From an uncultured Alphaproteobacteria bacterium (lineage in GTDB: Bacteria > Pseudomonadota > Alphaproteobacteria > Thalassobaculales > Thalassobaculaceae): a DNA stretch of 64,000 nucleotides. Numbering within the stretch: the stretch's first letter is position 1; each line of letters opens with the position of its first letter. The notes below the pieces were generated by a model. That model did not search any database and was not told the origin of the DNA. It saw only the letters and a list, made by a program, of their open reading frames with translations. Shown here in pieces: positions 34,426 through 42,773 of the stretch. The DNA lies in assembly GCA_902629125.1 (NCBI GenBank), contig CACOPQ010000001.1, forward strand, positions 1 to 64,000, written 5' to 3'. The translations under genes and the position numbers were made by a program.

Positions 34426-35043
34426 ATGTTCTATACGCCTGGTTCCCATAGGGAAAATGGATTTAAGCGTGATCCTTTCAAAGCCTTTATTTCTCCCCGA
34501 CCTATAGGTTGGATTTCCACCATTAGTTCAAATGGTAAAAATAATCTCGCGCCGTATAGCTTTTTCAATGCCGTGTGCTCCGACCCACCATGTGTAATGT
34601 TTGCTTCAGGCGGCTCACCAGACGAAAGAGGCAAAAAAGATAGCCAGTTAAATGCAGAGACCACTGGGGAATTCGTTTGCTCTATTGTTGGATATCAACA
34701 AAAGGAAGCTATGAATCAAACATCGATCCATCTACCCTATGGAGAAGATGAAATGCCAAAGGCTGGCCTCGAGGGTGAACCATCTAGATTAGTCAAACCT
34801 CTTCGGGTCAAAGGAGCACCTGTTCATTTGGAATGTAAATATATGCAGAGCGTTCAAATGCCCTGTTGGAGGGAAGGAAAGGAGAATTGGGTAATATTTG
34901 GTGAAGTCGTCGGGGTACATGTCGACCCGAAAATAGTAAAAGATGGCTTCGTTGACGTTACTACCTATAGACCAGTCTCGCGACTAGGCTATATGGATTA
35001 TTCAACAACCGATAAAGTTTTTCAAATGGACCGTCCAGATTAA
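34426..35043 (+). CDS. flavin reductase-like, FMN-binding split barrel
   Basis: This 205-residue protein is of the flavin reductase/DIM6-NTAB family. DPFKAFISPRPIGWISTISSNG opens the split barrel, and LAPYSFFNAVCSDPPCVMFA includes the FMN phosphate region. The start at ATG 34426 (MFYTPGSHRENGF) is set by a strong AGGAGGAG; the track ORF is 13 residues longer. These proteins bind FMN and either reduce it or act as oxidoreductases. It lies beside the hydantoin genes but on the opposite strand, so a shared function is speculative. Confidence 0.87.
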   Translation: MFYTPGSHRENGFKRDPFKAFISPRPIGWISTISSNGKNNLAPYSFFNAVCSDPPCVMFASGGSPDERGKKDSQLNAETTGEFVCSIVGYQQKEAMNQTSIHLPYGEDEMPKAGLEGEPSRLVKPLRVKGAPVHLECKYMQSVQMPCWREGKENWVIFGEVVGVHVDPKIVKDGFVDVTTYRPVSRLGYMDYSTTDKVFQMDRPD

Positions 35044-35071
35044 GCGGCCTCTATTTCAATAACTCCTCCAA

Positions 35072-36007
35072 TCAATTTAGATCTTTCGGAAACTCCACGC
35101 CAGTCTGCTCAGTAATGATCGAATAATGTTCTGTGCGGCGATGTCTAGCAAAATTAAAAATTGTATCCTTTGGCATGTTACAAATATCGATGTCAGCAGC
35201 GAAAGTAACAAGTTCGTCATCTAACGTTGCGGCCTGCGTCGCTATTTCCCCAGATGGTTGAATAATGCATGAACCGCCAATTAACATGCAGCCATCTTCA
35301 ACGCCAGCTTTGGCAGCCCCAATAACCCAACAACCATTCATGTAAGCATTACTCTGCATTGTAAGATGATTGTGAAACATTCTAAGATGATTTTGTTCCT
35401 TCCCCGAGGTATTCAAGTCTGGGGTATTATAGCCTAAAACAATGATCTCAGCCCCCTTTAGACTCATTACACGATAAGTTTCAGGCCATCTCCTATCATT
35501 ACATATTGCCATACCCATAATGGACTTTTGCTGTCTCCAAACGCCAAACCCTAGATCTCCCGGCTCAAAATATCTTTTCTCCAAATGCTGAAATGGTCTC
35601 TTAGAATCGTACTCAGAGTGTCCTGGCAAATGCACTTTTCGGTATTTACCTTGAATTTTCCCATTCTGATCAACAAGTATTGCTGTGTTGAACCGCCTTC
35701 CTTCCGGTGTGAGTTCGGCGTATCCAAGATAAAAACCTATCTTAGCATCAGTTGCCGCTTCAAACAACGGAAGTGTCGCCCTGTTAGGCATTTCTTTCTC
35801 GTACCAATCGTCCATCCTGGATATATCTTCTTCATAATACCTTGGAAAAAACGTTGTCAAAGCGAGTTCAGGAAAAACGATAAAGCTGCACCCTCTAGAA
35901 CTCGCTTGCTTGATTAAATCTACCATTCGAGAAACGCAGCTCTCTCTACTTTCGTCAGGTGCGATCGGACCCATTTGCGCTGCACCAAGATTAATAACCC
36001 TACTCAT
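35072..36007 (-). CDS. N-carbamoyl-D-amino acid amidohydrolase (D-carbamoylase)
   Basis: This 311-residue nitrilase-superfamily enzyme hydrolyses N-carbamoyl-D-amino acids to D-amino acid, CO2 and ammonia. The catalytic triad is visible: Glu in FIVFPELALTTFFPR, Lys in YRKVHLPGHSEYD, and Cys in AICNDRRWPETYRVM. Stretches such as RPFQHLEKRYFEPGDLGF and EDGCMLIGGSCI are closely like the well-studied Agrobacterium D-carbamoylase as I recall it, and the length matches. It is just downstream of a dihydropyrimidinase-type gene on the same strand (52-base gap), the classical hydantoinase-carbamoylase pair. Confidence 0.9.
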   Translation of the reverse strand: MSRVINLGAAQMGPIAPDESRESCVSRMVDLIKQASSRGCSFIVFPELALTTFFPRYYEEDISRMDDWYEKEMPNRATLPLFEAATDAKIGFYLGYAELTPEGRRFNTAILVDQNGKIQGKYRKVHLPGHSEYDSKRPFQHLEKRYFEPGDLGFGVWRQQKSIMGMAICNDRRWPETYRVMSLKGAEIIVLGYNTPDLNTSGKEQNHLRMFHNHLTMQSNAYMNGCWVIGAAKAGVEDGCMLIGGSCIIQPSGEIATQAATLDDELVTFAADIDICNMPKDTIFNFARHRRTEHYSIITEQTGVEFPKDLN

Positions 36008-36059
36008 ATTTTCTCCTTTTGAGCTTAAATTCTGCGTTAGATATTACTTTCACAATTCT

Positions 36060-37520
36060 CTACTTTTTGTTTGTTGTTAATACTACAGGGTCAAATGGGG
36101 TAGGCAGGATACCACGTGGTTCAATGTAATCGTATGGATCGCGCGCAAGAAATTTTCCCCAACCCGCCTCACATCTTACGTCTCCATTTTCCCAGACTAT
36201 CTTACCCCTACTTATTGTAATGAATGGCCAACCTGTAACCTGTAGTCCTTCAAACGGGGTATAATCAGTATCATGATGCAGTATATCCTGAGTAATCGTA
36301 ACATCTTTTTCTGCGTCCCAAATGCAGATATCTGCATCAGCGCCAACGGATATAGTGCCTTTTTTGGGATATAGTCCAAATAAGCGCGCCGCATTTGTTG
36401 ATGTGATAGCAACAAATGTTTGCAAATCGATTCTTCCCTTAACAACTCCCTCAGAGAAGGTAATGGGCATTCGTGTTTCAAGACCAGGTACGCCATTAGC
36501 TATCTGACTAAAAGGCGCGTTATCACCAGCCCAAAATTTGCCCTCCAATTCGTCTATATTATATGGCGCGTGATCTGATGTAACATTTCCTATCGTTCCT
36601 AATCGAACGTGATCCCAAACAGCTTCTTGGTCACCTTCTGTACGGGGTGCTGGCGAACAAACAAACTTTGCTCCCTCCCGTTGATCTCTATCGAGATCCC
36701 TTTCTGTTAGAACAAAATACTGCGGGCACGTCTCCGAAAATATCTTCAAACCCCTTTGCTGCGCACGTCTTATTTCTTCCGCCGCTTCTTCGCAGCTCAC
36801 GTGAAAGATTTGAATTGGGACATCCAGTAGTTCAGATAGCATTATTACCCTATGTACGGCCTCTCGTTCTACAAGGGGTGGCTTTGCCCAAGCATGAAAT
36901 TTCGTGCTATTATTTTCCGCCGCCAACAACTTTTCAGTCATATACATAATGGCATCGTGATTTTCAGCGTGCACGCAAACCAGTGCCTGCTTCCTTTTGG
37001 CGGTTTCTAATACTTTTAGAATTTCGGCATCGTTCAATCTATTGCGAGGGTAAGTCATAAAAATTTTTAGAGATCTGTGACCTTGATCTATAAGTTTAGG
37101 GACCTCGTCATTCATCACTTGGTCACTTGGATCGCTAATGATCAAGTGAAAGCTATAGTCTATACAAGATTCCTTCGCACGTTCGTGATAATCTTCAACT
37201 ATTGGAGTCAACAACTCCCCTTTTTCTTGCGCTGCAAAACAAATAATAGTTGTTGTTCCTCCACAGGCGGCGGATCGTGTGCCACTCAAAAATGTCTCTG
37301 CATTTCTGCCTCCACCACTCGATCGCTGATCAATATGACAATGGCTATCGATCCCGCCTGGCATAACAAATTTACCTGTTGCGTCTATCTCTTGTTTGCC
37401 GGGACCCAACATTTCCCCCAATGCAACAATGCGTCCCTCTTTTATGCCGACCTCACATTTTGAAATCTCGGCAGCATTTACAACTGTGCCGCCCCGTATT
37501 ACCAAATCAAAATCAGACAA
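36060..37520 (-). CDS. dihydropyrimidinase / D-hydantoinase
   Basis: This is a cytoplasmic binuclear zinc amidohydrolase of about 486 residues that opens hydantoin or dihydropyrimidine rings to N-carbamoyl amino acids. The metal motif is GGIDSHCHID, the carbamylated Lys lies in HRSLKIFMTYPRNRL, further His ligands are in VHAENHD and IFHVSCEEA, and the last Asp is in VTSDHAPYN. The track start at 37550 is a TTG; an in-frame TTG at 37520 (MSDFDLVIRGG) with GGGGAG close by fits the family better. Pyrimidine breakdown by the same enzyme is an alternative, but the D-carbamoylase neighbour favours hydantoins. Confidence 0.9.
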   Translation of the reverse strand: MSDFDLVIRGGTVVNAAEISKCEVGIKEGRIVALGEMLGPGKQEIDATGKFVMPGGIDSHCHIDQRSSGGGRNAETFLSGTRSAACGGTTTIICFAAQEKGELLTPIVEDYHERAKESCIDYSFHLIISDPSDQVMNDEVPKLIDQGHRSLKIFMTYPRNRLNDAEILKVLETAKRKQALVCVHAENHDAIMYMTEKLLAAENNSTKFHAWAKPPLVEREAVHRVIMLSELLDVPIQIFHVSCEEAAEEIRRAQQRGLKIFSETCPQYFVLTERDLDRDQREGAKFVCSPAPRTEGDQEAVWDHVRLGTIGNVTSDHAPYNIDELEGKFWAGDNAPFSQIANGVPGLETRMPITFSEGVVKGRIDLQTFVAITSTNAARLFGLYPKKGTISVGADADICIWDAEKDVTITQDILHHDTDYTPFEGLQVTGWPFITISRGKIVWENGDVRCEAGWGKFLARDPYDYIEPRGILPTPFDPVVLTTNKK

Positions 37521-37668
37521 GGTGTCTCCCCAATCAAATCTTATTAACAAAAATTCAAAAAATAATTTGCTTATACTCGAAACTTATAAGGTTTATGCAA
37601 ATATGGCAAAAAGGATTTAAAAATTTGATAACACTCTCAAAAACAATCAAACAAAAAAATAATCACTT

Positions 37669-38970
37669 ATGAAAACTCAGCTCCTTTTGAGGCATCGTAT
37701 ACCAGCAGGCGGAAATTTGTTTCACCATGCCACGGCGGACCCTTATCACCACTTTTGTGCCTTAGAGGGCAAACTTCATGCAGATGTATGTATTGTGGGT
37801 GGCGGACTCACTGGTGTATCCGCCGCTTTACACTTAGCCCAAAATGGGATTTCCGTAGCACTTTTAGAGGCACAAAAAATAGGTTGCGGAGCGTCTGGAA
37901 GAAATGGTGGACATATTGCTAATGGCTTCAGTTGCGAGTTAAAGACAATGGAAAAGATGCTAGGTTTCGAGTCAACAAAGATGCTCTGGCAAATGGTAGA
38001 TTCTTATTTAGTTAATATGGACGAAAATATTCTTGAGCACGATATTCAATGCGATAGAAAATTTGGCTATATCTATGCAGCCAACAACAGCTATCAGATG
38101 CGAGAGCTAGCGTCATTGAATGATCGTCTAAAATTAAAATACGACTATCAAAAAACCACTCTGCTTAATAAAGCTGATCTTGGAAAATTTTTAAAAACAA
38201 CGCGATATTCTGGAGGCCTCTTTGATAAAACCTGTGGCCAAATAAATCCACTTAAATATCTGCAAGGATTGGTGCGGCAACTAGAAACACTGAATGTGAA
38301 AATTTTTGAACAAAGTCCTGCTAAAGCAATCTCTCAAGGCCCCAATATAACCGTCCATTCCGAAAAAGGCCGTATAAAATCAAAATTTGTTGTGCTTGCC
38401 GGTAATGCTTATCTTAATTGCAACACCCCGTCACTATACAATAAATCGATACCCGTTTCCAGCTTCGTGGGTGTAACCTCTCCCTTATCACGGGCATTAA
38501 TACAATCCATATTACCACGCAACGTGACCGTCGCAGATTGTAATAAAATACCGGACTACTACCAAATTGTTGCTGGTAACCGTATTCTGTTCGGCTGTGG
38601 TATAAATTTTTTGGGCAAAGAGCCAAAAGATCTTAAAAAAGTAATTAGCAACAGAATTAAGCGCGTGTTTCCGCAGCTCACCAGTTTTGAACTCGACTAT
38701 GCTTGGAGTGGCTTAATTTCATCCACAATTAACAAGCTGCCTCATATTGGCCAAATTAATTCTCAGATCTACTATGCCCAAGGATTTTCAGGTCACGGTG
38801 TAGTACTATCCGGCCTAACCGGAAAGCTTATCAGTCGGGCGATTATGGGGGATTCAAAAGATTTTAAACTTTTTTCCAGCATTCATCATAAAGAATTACC
38901 GCCTTATCCAATAAAAAACATAGGCCTAGGTATTGCTGATTTTTGCAATACACTCCGACAAAATTTCTAA
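37669..38970 (+). CDS. FAD-dependent amine/amino-acid oxidoreductase (DAO family, PuuB-like)
   Basis: This is a 433-residue FAD oxidoreductase of the DAO superfamily. The ADP-binding motif is VCIVGGGLTGVSAALHLAQNG (about residues 41-61), then CGASGRNGGHIANGF, typical of gamma-glutamylputrescine oxidase and related secondary-amine oxidases, and near the C-terminus YYAQGFSGHGVVLSGLTGKLI closes the flavin site. No TAT or signal peptide is seen. It is divergent from the hydantoinase, so oxidation of the D-amino acid product is an attractive idea. The sequence looks closer to PuuB than to D-amino-acid dehydrogenase DadA. Confidence 0.86.
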   Translation: MKTQLLLRHRIPAGGNLFHHATADPYHHFCALEGKLHADVCIVGGGLTGVSAALHLAQNGISVALLEAQKIGCGASGRNGGHIANGFSCELKTMEKMLGFESTKMLWQMVDSYLVNMDENILEHDIQCDRKFGYIYAANNSYQMRELASLNDRLKLKYDYQKTTLLNKADLGKFLKTTRYSGGLFDKTCGQINPLKYLQGLVRQLETLNVKIFEQSPAKAISQGPNITVHSEKGRIKSKFVVLAGNAYLNCNTPSLYNKSIPVSSFVGVTSPLSRALIQSILPRNVTVADCNKIPDYYQIVAGNRILFGCGINFLGKEPKDLKKVISNRIKRVFPQLTSFELDYAWSGLISSTINKLPHIGQINSQIYYAQGFSGHGVVLSGLTGKLISRAIMGDSKDFKLFSSIHHKELPPYPIKNIGLGIADFCNTLRQNF

Positions 38971-39000
38971 CAATAGACAATATGCAGTAAATTATTAGCC

Positions 39001-39028
39001 TTGATATTATTCCGAGACCCGATATAAT
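39001..39028 (+). promoter_or_regulatory. sigma-70 promoter of moaA
   Basis: TTGATA and a perfect TATAAT are separated by 16 bases, ending 43 bases before the moaA ATG. This is the best-matching promoter I saw in the window. An inverted repeat begins two bases after it. Confidence 0.65.
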
Positions 39029-39029
39029 C

Positions 39030-39057
39030 TTCGTTATGTCTTTTCATGCATAACGAA
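39030..39057 (+). promoter_or_regulatory. inverted repeat at the moaA transcription start
   Basis: TTCGTTATG and CATAACGAA form exact 9-base arms around 10 bases. The repeat covers the expected transcription start and early leader of moaA, so it is placed as a repressor operator or a leader hairpin that could hold back translation. It does not resemble the ModE box, and the leader is too short for the known Moco riboswitch. Confidence 0.55.
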
Positions 39058-39071
39058 AAGTTGGCTTACTA

Positions 39072-40064
39072 ATGATAGATCCTTTTGGGCGCACAATTTC
39101 TTACCTACGGGTTTCAGTGACCGACCGTTGCGACTTCCGTTGCACATATTGTATGTCAGAAAATATGACATTTCTGCCAAAAAAGGATTTGTTAACCATA
39201 GAGGAATTAGAACGGCTCTGCACAGTTTTTATAAACCTGGGTGTCAAAAAACTCAGATTAACGGGAGGCGAACCGCTGGTTCGAAAGAATATAATGAACC
39301 TAATAGCCTCTTTATCGAGGCATCTAATCTCAGGAAAGCTGGAGGAACTAACATTAACAACAAATGGGTCTCAATTATCCAAGTATGCTCAACAGCTCGC
39401 CGATCATGGCGTGAAAAGACTGAATGTGTCTATAGACACTTTAGACCGAGAAAAGTTTAAAAAAATTACCCGATGGGGCGATCTTGACCAAGTGCTAGCC
39501 GGGCTGAACGCAGCTAAATCAGCAGGATTAAATATAAAAATTAATACAGTCGCACTAAACGGTACCAATAACGACGAATTGAAAGATATGCTGACCTGGG
39601 CGGGCAACAACGGTTACGATATGACAATTATAGAAGTGATGCCAATGGGAGATATCGGTAGTGAAACTAGAATTGACCAATACCTGCCTCTGACCGCTGT
39701 CCGAAATGACTTATCTAAACATTTTACCCTAGAAGATATAGACTACAGAACAGGTGGACCAGCAAGATATACTAGAATAAAAGAGACAGGAGGAAAACTA
39801 GGCTTTATTACTCCTCTGACACATAATTTCTGTGAAAGCTGCAATAGAGTACGTGTTACCTGCACAGGGACACTCTATATGTGTTTAGGTCAAGATGATG
39901 ATGCTGATTTGAAAACCCCCTTACGCGAATCTGAAGGGGATGAGGCAATCATAACAGCTATTCGCGAGGCCATTTTACGCAAGCCCAAAGGGCACGATTT
40001 TATAATTGATCGTAATACGGCAGTCGAACCTGTAACTAGACATATGAGCGTTACGGGGGGATAG
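39072..40064 (+). CDS. moaA: GTP 3',8-cyclase MoaA (molybdenum cofactor biosynthesis)
   Basis: This radical-SAM enzyme carries out the first step of molybdopterin synthesis, converting GTP to 3',8-cH2GTP. The SAM cluster motif CDFRCTYC (CxxxCxxC) lies at residues 18-25, TGGEPLVR follows, and a second C-terminal [4Fe-4S] site is formed by [14 protein letters not shown] and the later Cys in LYMCLG. The protein ends in the GG needed for activity. The length of 330 is normal. It is alone: moaC, moaE and moeA are not in the window. It is driven by a clear promoter with an inverted repeat at the start. Confidence 0.96.
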   Translation: MIDPFGRTISYLRVSVTDRCDFRCTYCMSENMTFLPKKDLLTIEELERLCTVFINLGVKKLRLTGGEPLVRKNIMNLIASLSRHLISGKLEELTLTTNGSQLSKYAQQLADHGVKRLNVSIDTLDREKFKKITRWGDLDQVLAGLNAAKSAGLNIKINTVALNGTNNDELKDMLTWAGNNGYDMTIIEVMPMGDIGSETRIDQYLPLTAVRNDLSKHFTLEDIDYRTGGPARYTRIKETGGKLGFITPLTHNFCESCNRVRVTCTGTLYMCLGQDDDADLKTPLRESEGDEAIITAIREAILRKPKGHDFIIDRNTAVEPVTRHMSVTGG

Positions 40065-40069
40065 CTTTC

Positions 40070-40882
40070 TTAATTGGGACTGTAATAGCCTAACAGGCAA
40101 TCTGGATCCAACTCTAATAGCGGATTAAAATCCCTAGCGGCATAATACTCCGGTCGGGCAAAACTTTCACCCCTATTGTCCACTGCACTTACGTTAATAT
40201 AAAGTAACAATCGTCTTAAAGGTGAAATATTTACTGAAGACCCATGTACCACAGCCATGTTCATTAAAAGCACCGTTCCTGCAGGACCTTCTATTGATCT
40301 TATTCCCTGTCTATCCACTAAATGGGACAGCGTGTCGTCAGTTATATCAAAACGAAATTTAGCTGCTCCCTTATGATCGACAACGTTTTCATCAATAATC
40401 GCCTCAGAAACTAACCCATCTTTATGCGATCCAGGTATTGCCAGAACAGGAGCGTTACATGGAGTAACATCATCGAGAAAAATACCAATCATGATACCTC
40501 TGGCTTCAGGGATACCATCAACTCGGTGATAGGTTCCAAAGTCTTGGTGCCATTCCACTACGGAACCGTTTCTTTGCTTTACATTTATCCGCGACTGGTG
40601 AACAAAGACTTTTGAGCCCAAAAGTTGTTCAACCGGACGCAATAACTTTGGATGCTGAGTTAATATTTTAAACCGCTCGTCAAAAAGGTGCATCCCCCAG
40701 CACACATGGGGGGTCCCATCAGCTTCTCTAGCAACCTCGGGCCCTGGCCTCTTCAATACATCATAGGATGTTCTCTCTAAAACAGTTATTTCTTTATGAG
40801 AAAAAACCGTGGGAAGAACAACCCATCCCTGCTCTTTATACTCGCTAACTTGTTCGTCTGTTAATTCTGTCACATGTTTCAT
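40070..40882 (-). CDS. phytanoyl-CoA dioxygenase (PhyH) family protein
   Basis: This is a 270-residue non-heme Fe(II)/2-oxoglutarate oxygenase of the PhyH type. The iron-binding HxD is in VEWHQDFGTYHR, and the distal His is in LLMNMAVVHGSSVNISPLRRLLLYI, whose Arg would bind 2-oxoglutarate. Family members hydroxylate phytanoyl-CoA, ectoine or many small carboxylates. Its ATG overlaps the stop of the HpaI-type aldolase gene (ATGA), so it is translationally coupled and part of the three-gene operon starting at 42630. It converges on moaA with a five-base gap. Confidence 0.88.
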   Translation of the reverse strand: MKHVTELTDEQVSEYKEQGWVVLPTVFSHKEITVLERTSYDVLKRPGPEVAREADGTPHVCWGMHLFDERFKILTQHPKLLRPVEQLLGSKVFVHQSRINVKQRNGSVVEWHQDFGTYHRVDGIPEARGIMIGIFLDDVTPCNAPVLAIPGSHKDGLVSEAIIDENVVDHKGAAKFRFDITDDTLSHLVDRQGIRSIEGPAGTVLLMNMAVVHGSSVNISPLRRLLLYINVSAVDNRGESFARPEYYAARDFNPLLELDPDCLLGYYSPN

Positions 40883-41637
40883 CGATTTAATCCATCTAGC
40901 ATTGACTTCACACCAACTTCCATCAGCAATAGATCAAAACCCATCAACAAAACTTGGTACCCATTTTGTATTTTATCATTGCCTTCGCTGGCAGATAGAC
41001 ATAATCCTCCAAGAGCCCCATGGCTTTTTTTTATGCATGCCTCGGCTCTAGCGATTGCCTCTTTCACCTTCGGATGATCCCTATCACCCACATGTCCGAT
41101 ACTGGCGGCTAAGTCCATTGGCGCAATGAAAAAGACATCTATGCCTCTAACTTTGGTGATTTCTTCAATGTTATTAATCGCGTCTATATGTTCAATTAGC
41201 GAAATGATGACGATGTCATCCGAGCTTTTAAAATATTCAGTAGAGTCTTTTTTCTGCCAGCGCATGGGCGCATAGAATGGCCCCCAACCCCGTTCGCCTG
41301 CAGGCGGGTATCTCACAGCTGCAACTGCAGCTTCTGCTGTTTCCTTTGACGTTATCATGGGAAATACAATTCCCATTGCGCCCGAGTCCAAAACTGGTTT
41401 TGTAAAAGTAATTGATGGCTCCATTACGCGAACAACTGGTGAACACGCACTGCCTGACGTTGCGGTGATCATATTATAACATGAAGCTATATCGATAGCG
41501 CCATGTTCCATATCAATAAACAACCAATCAAAGCCGGAATTTGACAGCATTTGTGCCATATTAGTGCTAGGCATACTAGTTAAGACCCCTGCACAAACCC
41601 TTCCTTTATTGAGCCTTTCGCGAAATGGATTAGACAT
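40879..41637 (-). CDS. HpcH/HpaI-family aldolase
   Basis: This 252-residue class II (metal-dependent) pyruvate aldolase is of the HpaI type, cleaving 4-hydroxy-2-oxo acids to pyruvate (or oxaloacetate-type donors) and an aldehyde. FDWLFIDMEHGAID holds the Glu-His pair, PPAGERGWGPFYAP the active-site Arg-Gly loop, VISLIEHIDAINNIEEI the metal Glu, and FFIAPMDLAASIGHVGD the metal Asp. It lies between a gentisate-dioxygenase-like cupin and a PhyH-type oxygenase in one minus-strand operon, which points to breakdown of an aromatic or sugar-acid compound. Confidence 0.9.
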   Translation of the reverse strand: MSNPFRERLNKGRVCAGVLTSMPSTNMAQMLSNSGFDWLFIDMEHGAIDIASCYNMITATSGSACSPVVRVMEPSITFTKPVLDSGAMGIVFPMITSKETAEAAVAAVRYPPAGERGWGPFYAPMRWQKKDSTEYFKSSDDIVIISLIEHIDAINNIEEITKVRGIDVFFIAPMDLAASIGHVGDRDHPKVKEAIARAEACIKKSHGALGGLCLSASEGNDKIQNGYQVLLMGFDLLLMEVGVKSMLDGLNR

Positions 41638-41697
41638 TAAGGCTACTCTCTTTCTCTCAACGCTTTAAATGGAGCACGGATATCCAATATTTTTTCT

Positions 41698-42630
41698 CTA
41701 ATCCCAACTAAAGCCGGGCGTGCGGAGATAGAAATGTAACCCCTCGTCCTGGATTACAAAACTGCGCATTCTTCTGTTCCCTCTGTTATGATGAGAGTGA
41801 AGTTCTGCGCCGGGTGTTATTTGGGCTACCCCACTTACCCACGGAACTTTCTCATCCTCTATCATGGAGTGAATGCCCTCTCCCTCTATCGCCAGGGTAA
41901 TTGCTGCTCCATTATGACGATGAGGACGTTGATCACCACCGGGTTCAAGTGTATTGATTGCCGTATTAATCATAGGAATTGTGTTTCTGCTAGGAGCTGT
42001 CGCCGGCGTGGAGAACTGTATTGACACTCCTGAAGTCTCTGCTGTTTTTGGGCGCTCATAAATTGCAGACAAATGCTTTTCTATTTCCTCATGCGGCCAG
42101 TGGACTGTTTCATTTTTTGATTTACCCGGAAGCGGCGCTTGCAGATTTTCAAACGCTAGCATTGGTTCGTTAGTCACACAAAATATTATTGCGGTATTTT
42201 GAGCTGTATGTGTGGTTTCATTTCCACCCGGGAAGCAGAAGACATCTCCAGTTCCCCATGAAACTTTATCCGCACCATTGCTACTTACACCATCTCCTTG
42301 CAAAACGTAATACACCTCACCAGAAGCAATGAATGAATGATTAATTTTGTCGTCCGCATTTATCCTGATATATCGAGCTAGAATAGCGGGTATCGTAGCT
42401 GGATATGGCGTTTGAAGTTTATCTGAAATATCAAGTTCTATTAATCCTGTCGCGCCATCAGGGTCAAAAGCTCTTTCGCGTTCACTTAAAAATTGATGCC
42501 GCGGCACGGAAGGCCATGACCAGTTGAAGAAGTTCTCAGGACTATTATAGATTGCTTTTTGCTGCTGCGCTAATTCACCTGTGTCTTGTTCGTGATTAAT
42601 ACCCTTGTTTGAAACTGATTCTAGCGTCAT
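41698..42630 (-). CDS. gentisate 1,2-dioxygenase-like bicupin
   Basis: This is a 310-residue protein with two cupin domains. The first has INHSFIASGEVYYVLQGDG and a later TTHTAQN. The second has LEPGGDQRPHRHNGAAITLAIEGEG and ITPGAELHSHHNRGNR, rich in metal-binding His. The layout is that of gentisate/1-hydroxy-2-naphthoate dioxygenases, which open aromatic rings using Fe(II). The ATG at 42630 (MTLESVSNKG) with GGAGGGGG before it replaces the longer track start. It heads the operon with the HpaI aldolase and PhyH genes. Other ring-cleavage substrates are possible. Confidence 0.85.
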   Translation of the reverse strand: MTLESVSNKGINHEQDTGELAQQQKAIYNSPENFFNWSWPSVPRHQFLSERERAFDPDGATGLIELDISDKLQTPYPATIPAILARYIRINADDKINHSFIASGEVYYVLQGDGVSSNGADKVSWGTGDVFCFPGGNETTHTAQNTAIIFCVTNEPMLAFENLQAPLPGKSKNETVHWPHEEIEKHLSAIYERPKTAETSGVSIQFSTPATAPSRNTIPMINTAINTLEPGGDQRPHRHNGAAITLAIEGEGIHSMIEDEKVPWVSGVAQITPGAELHSHHNRGNRRMRSFVIQDEGLHFYLRTPGFSWD

Positions 42631-42773
42631 ATCCCCCTCCGCTGTAGTCATCCTACGATAGTGTATCGTTTTATTTGTGAATTTGTCATCGCATTGGCGA
42701 TACATTTTGTTATTTTAATTTTAGAACTAGTAGCGCCCAGTTGATAGTATTTTAGGATTGCATTTTGTTGGCA

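Noticed and set aside
38971-39071. Moco riboswitch in front of moaA
   Set aside because: The whole spacer is about 100 bases and holds only one simple inverted repeat after the promoter. The known riboswitch needs a longer, multi-stem leader.
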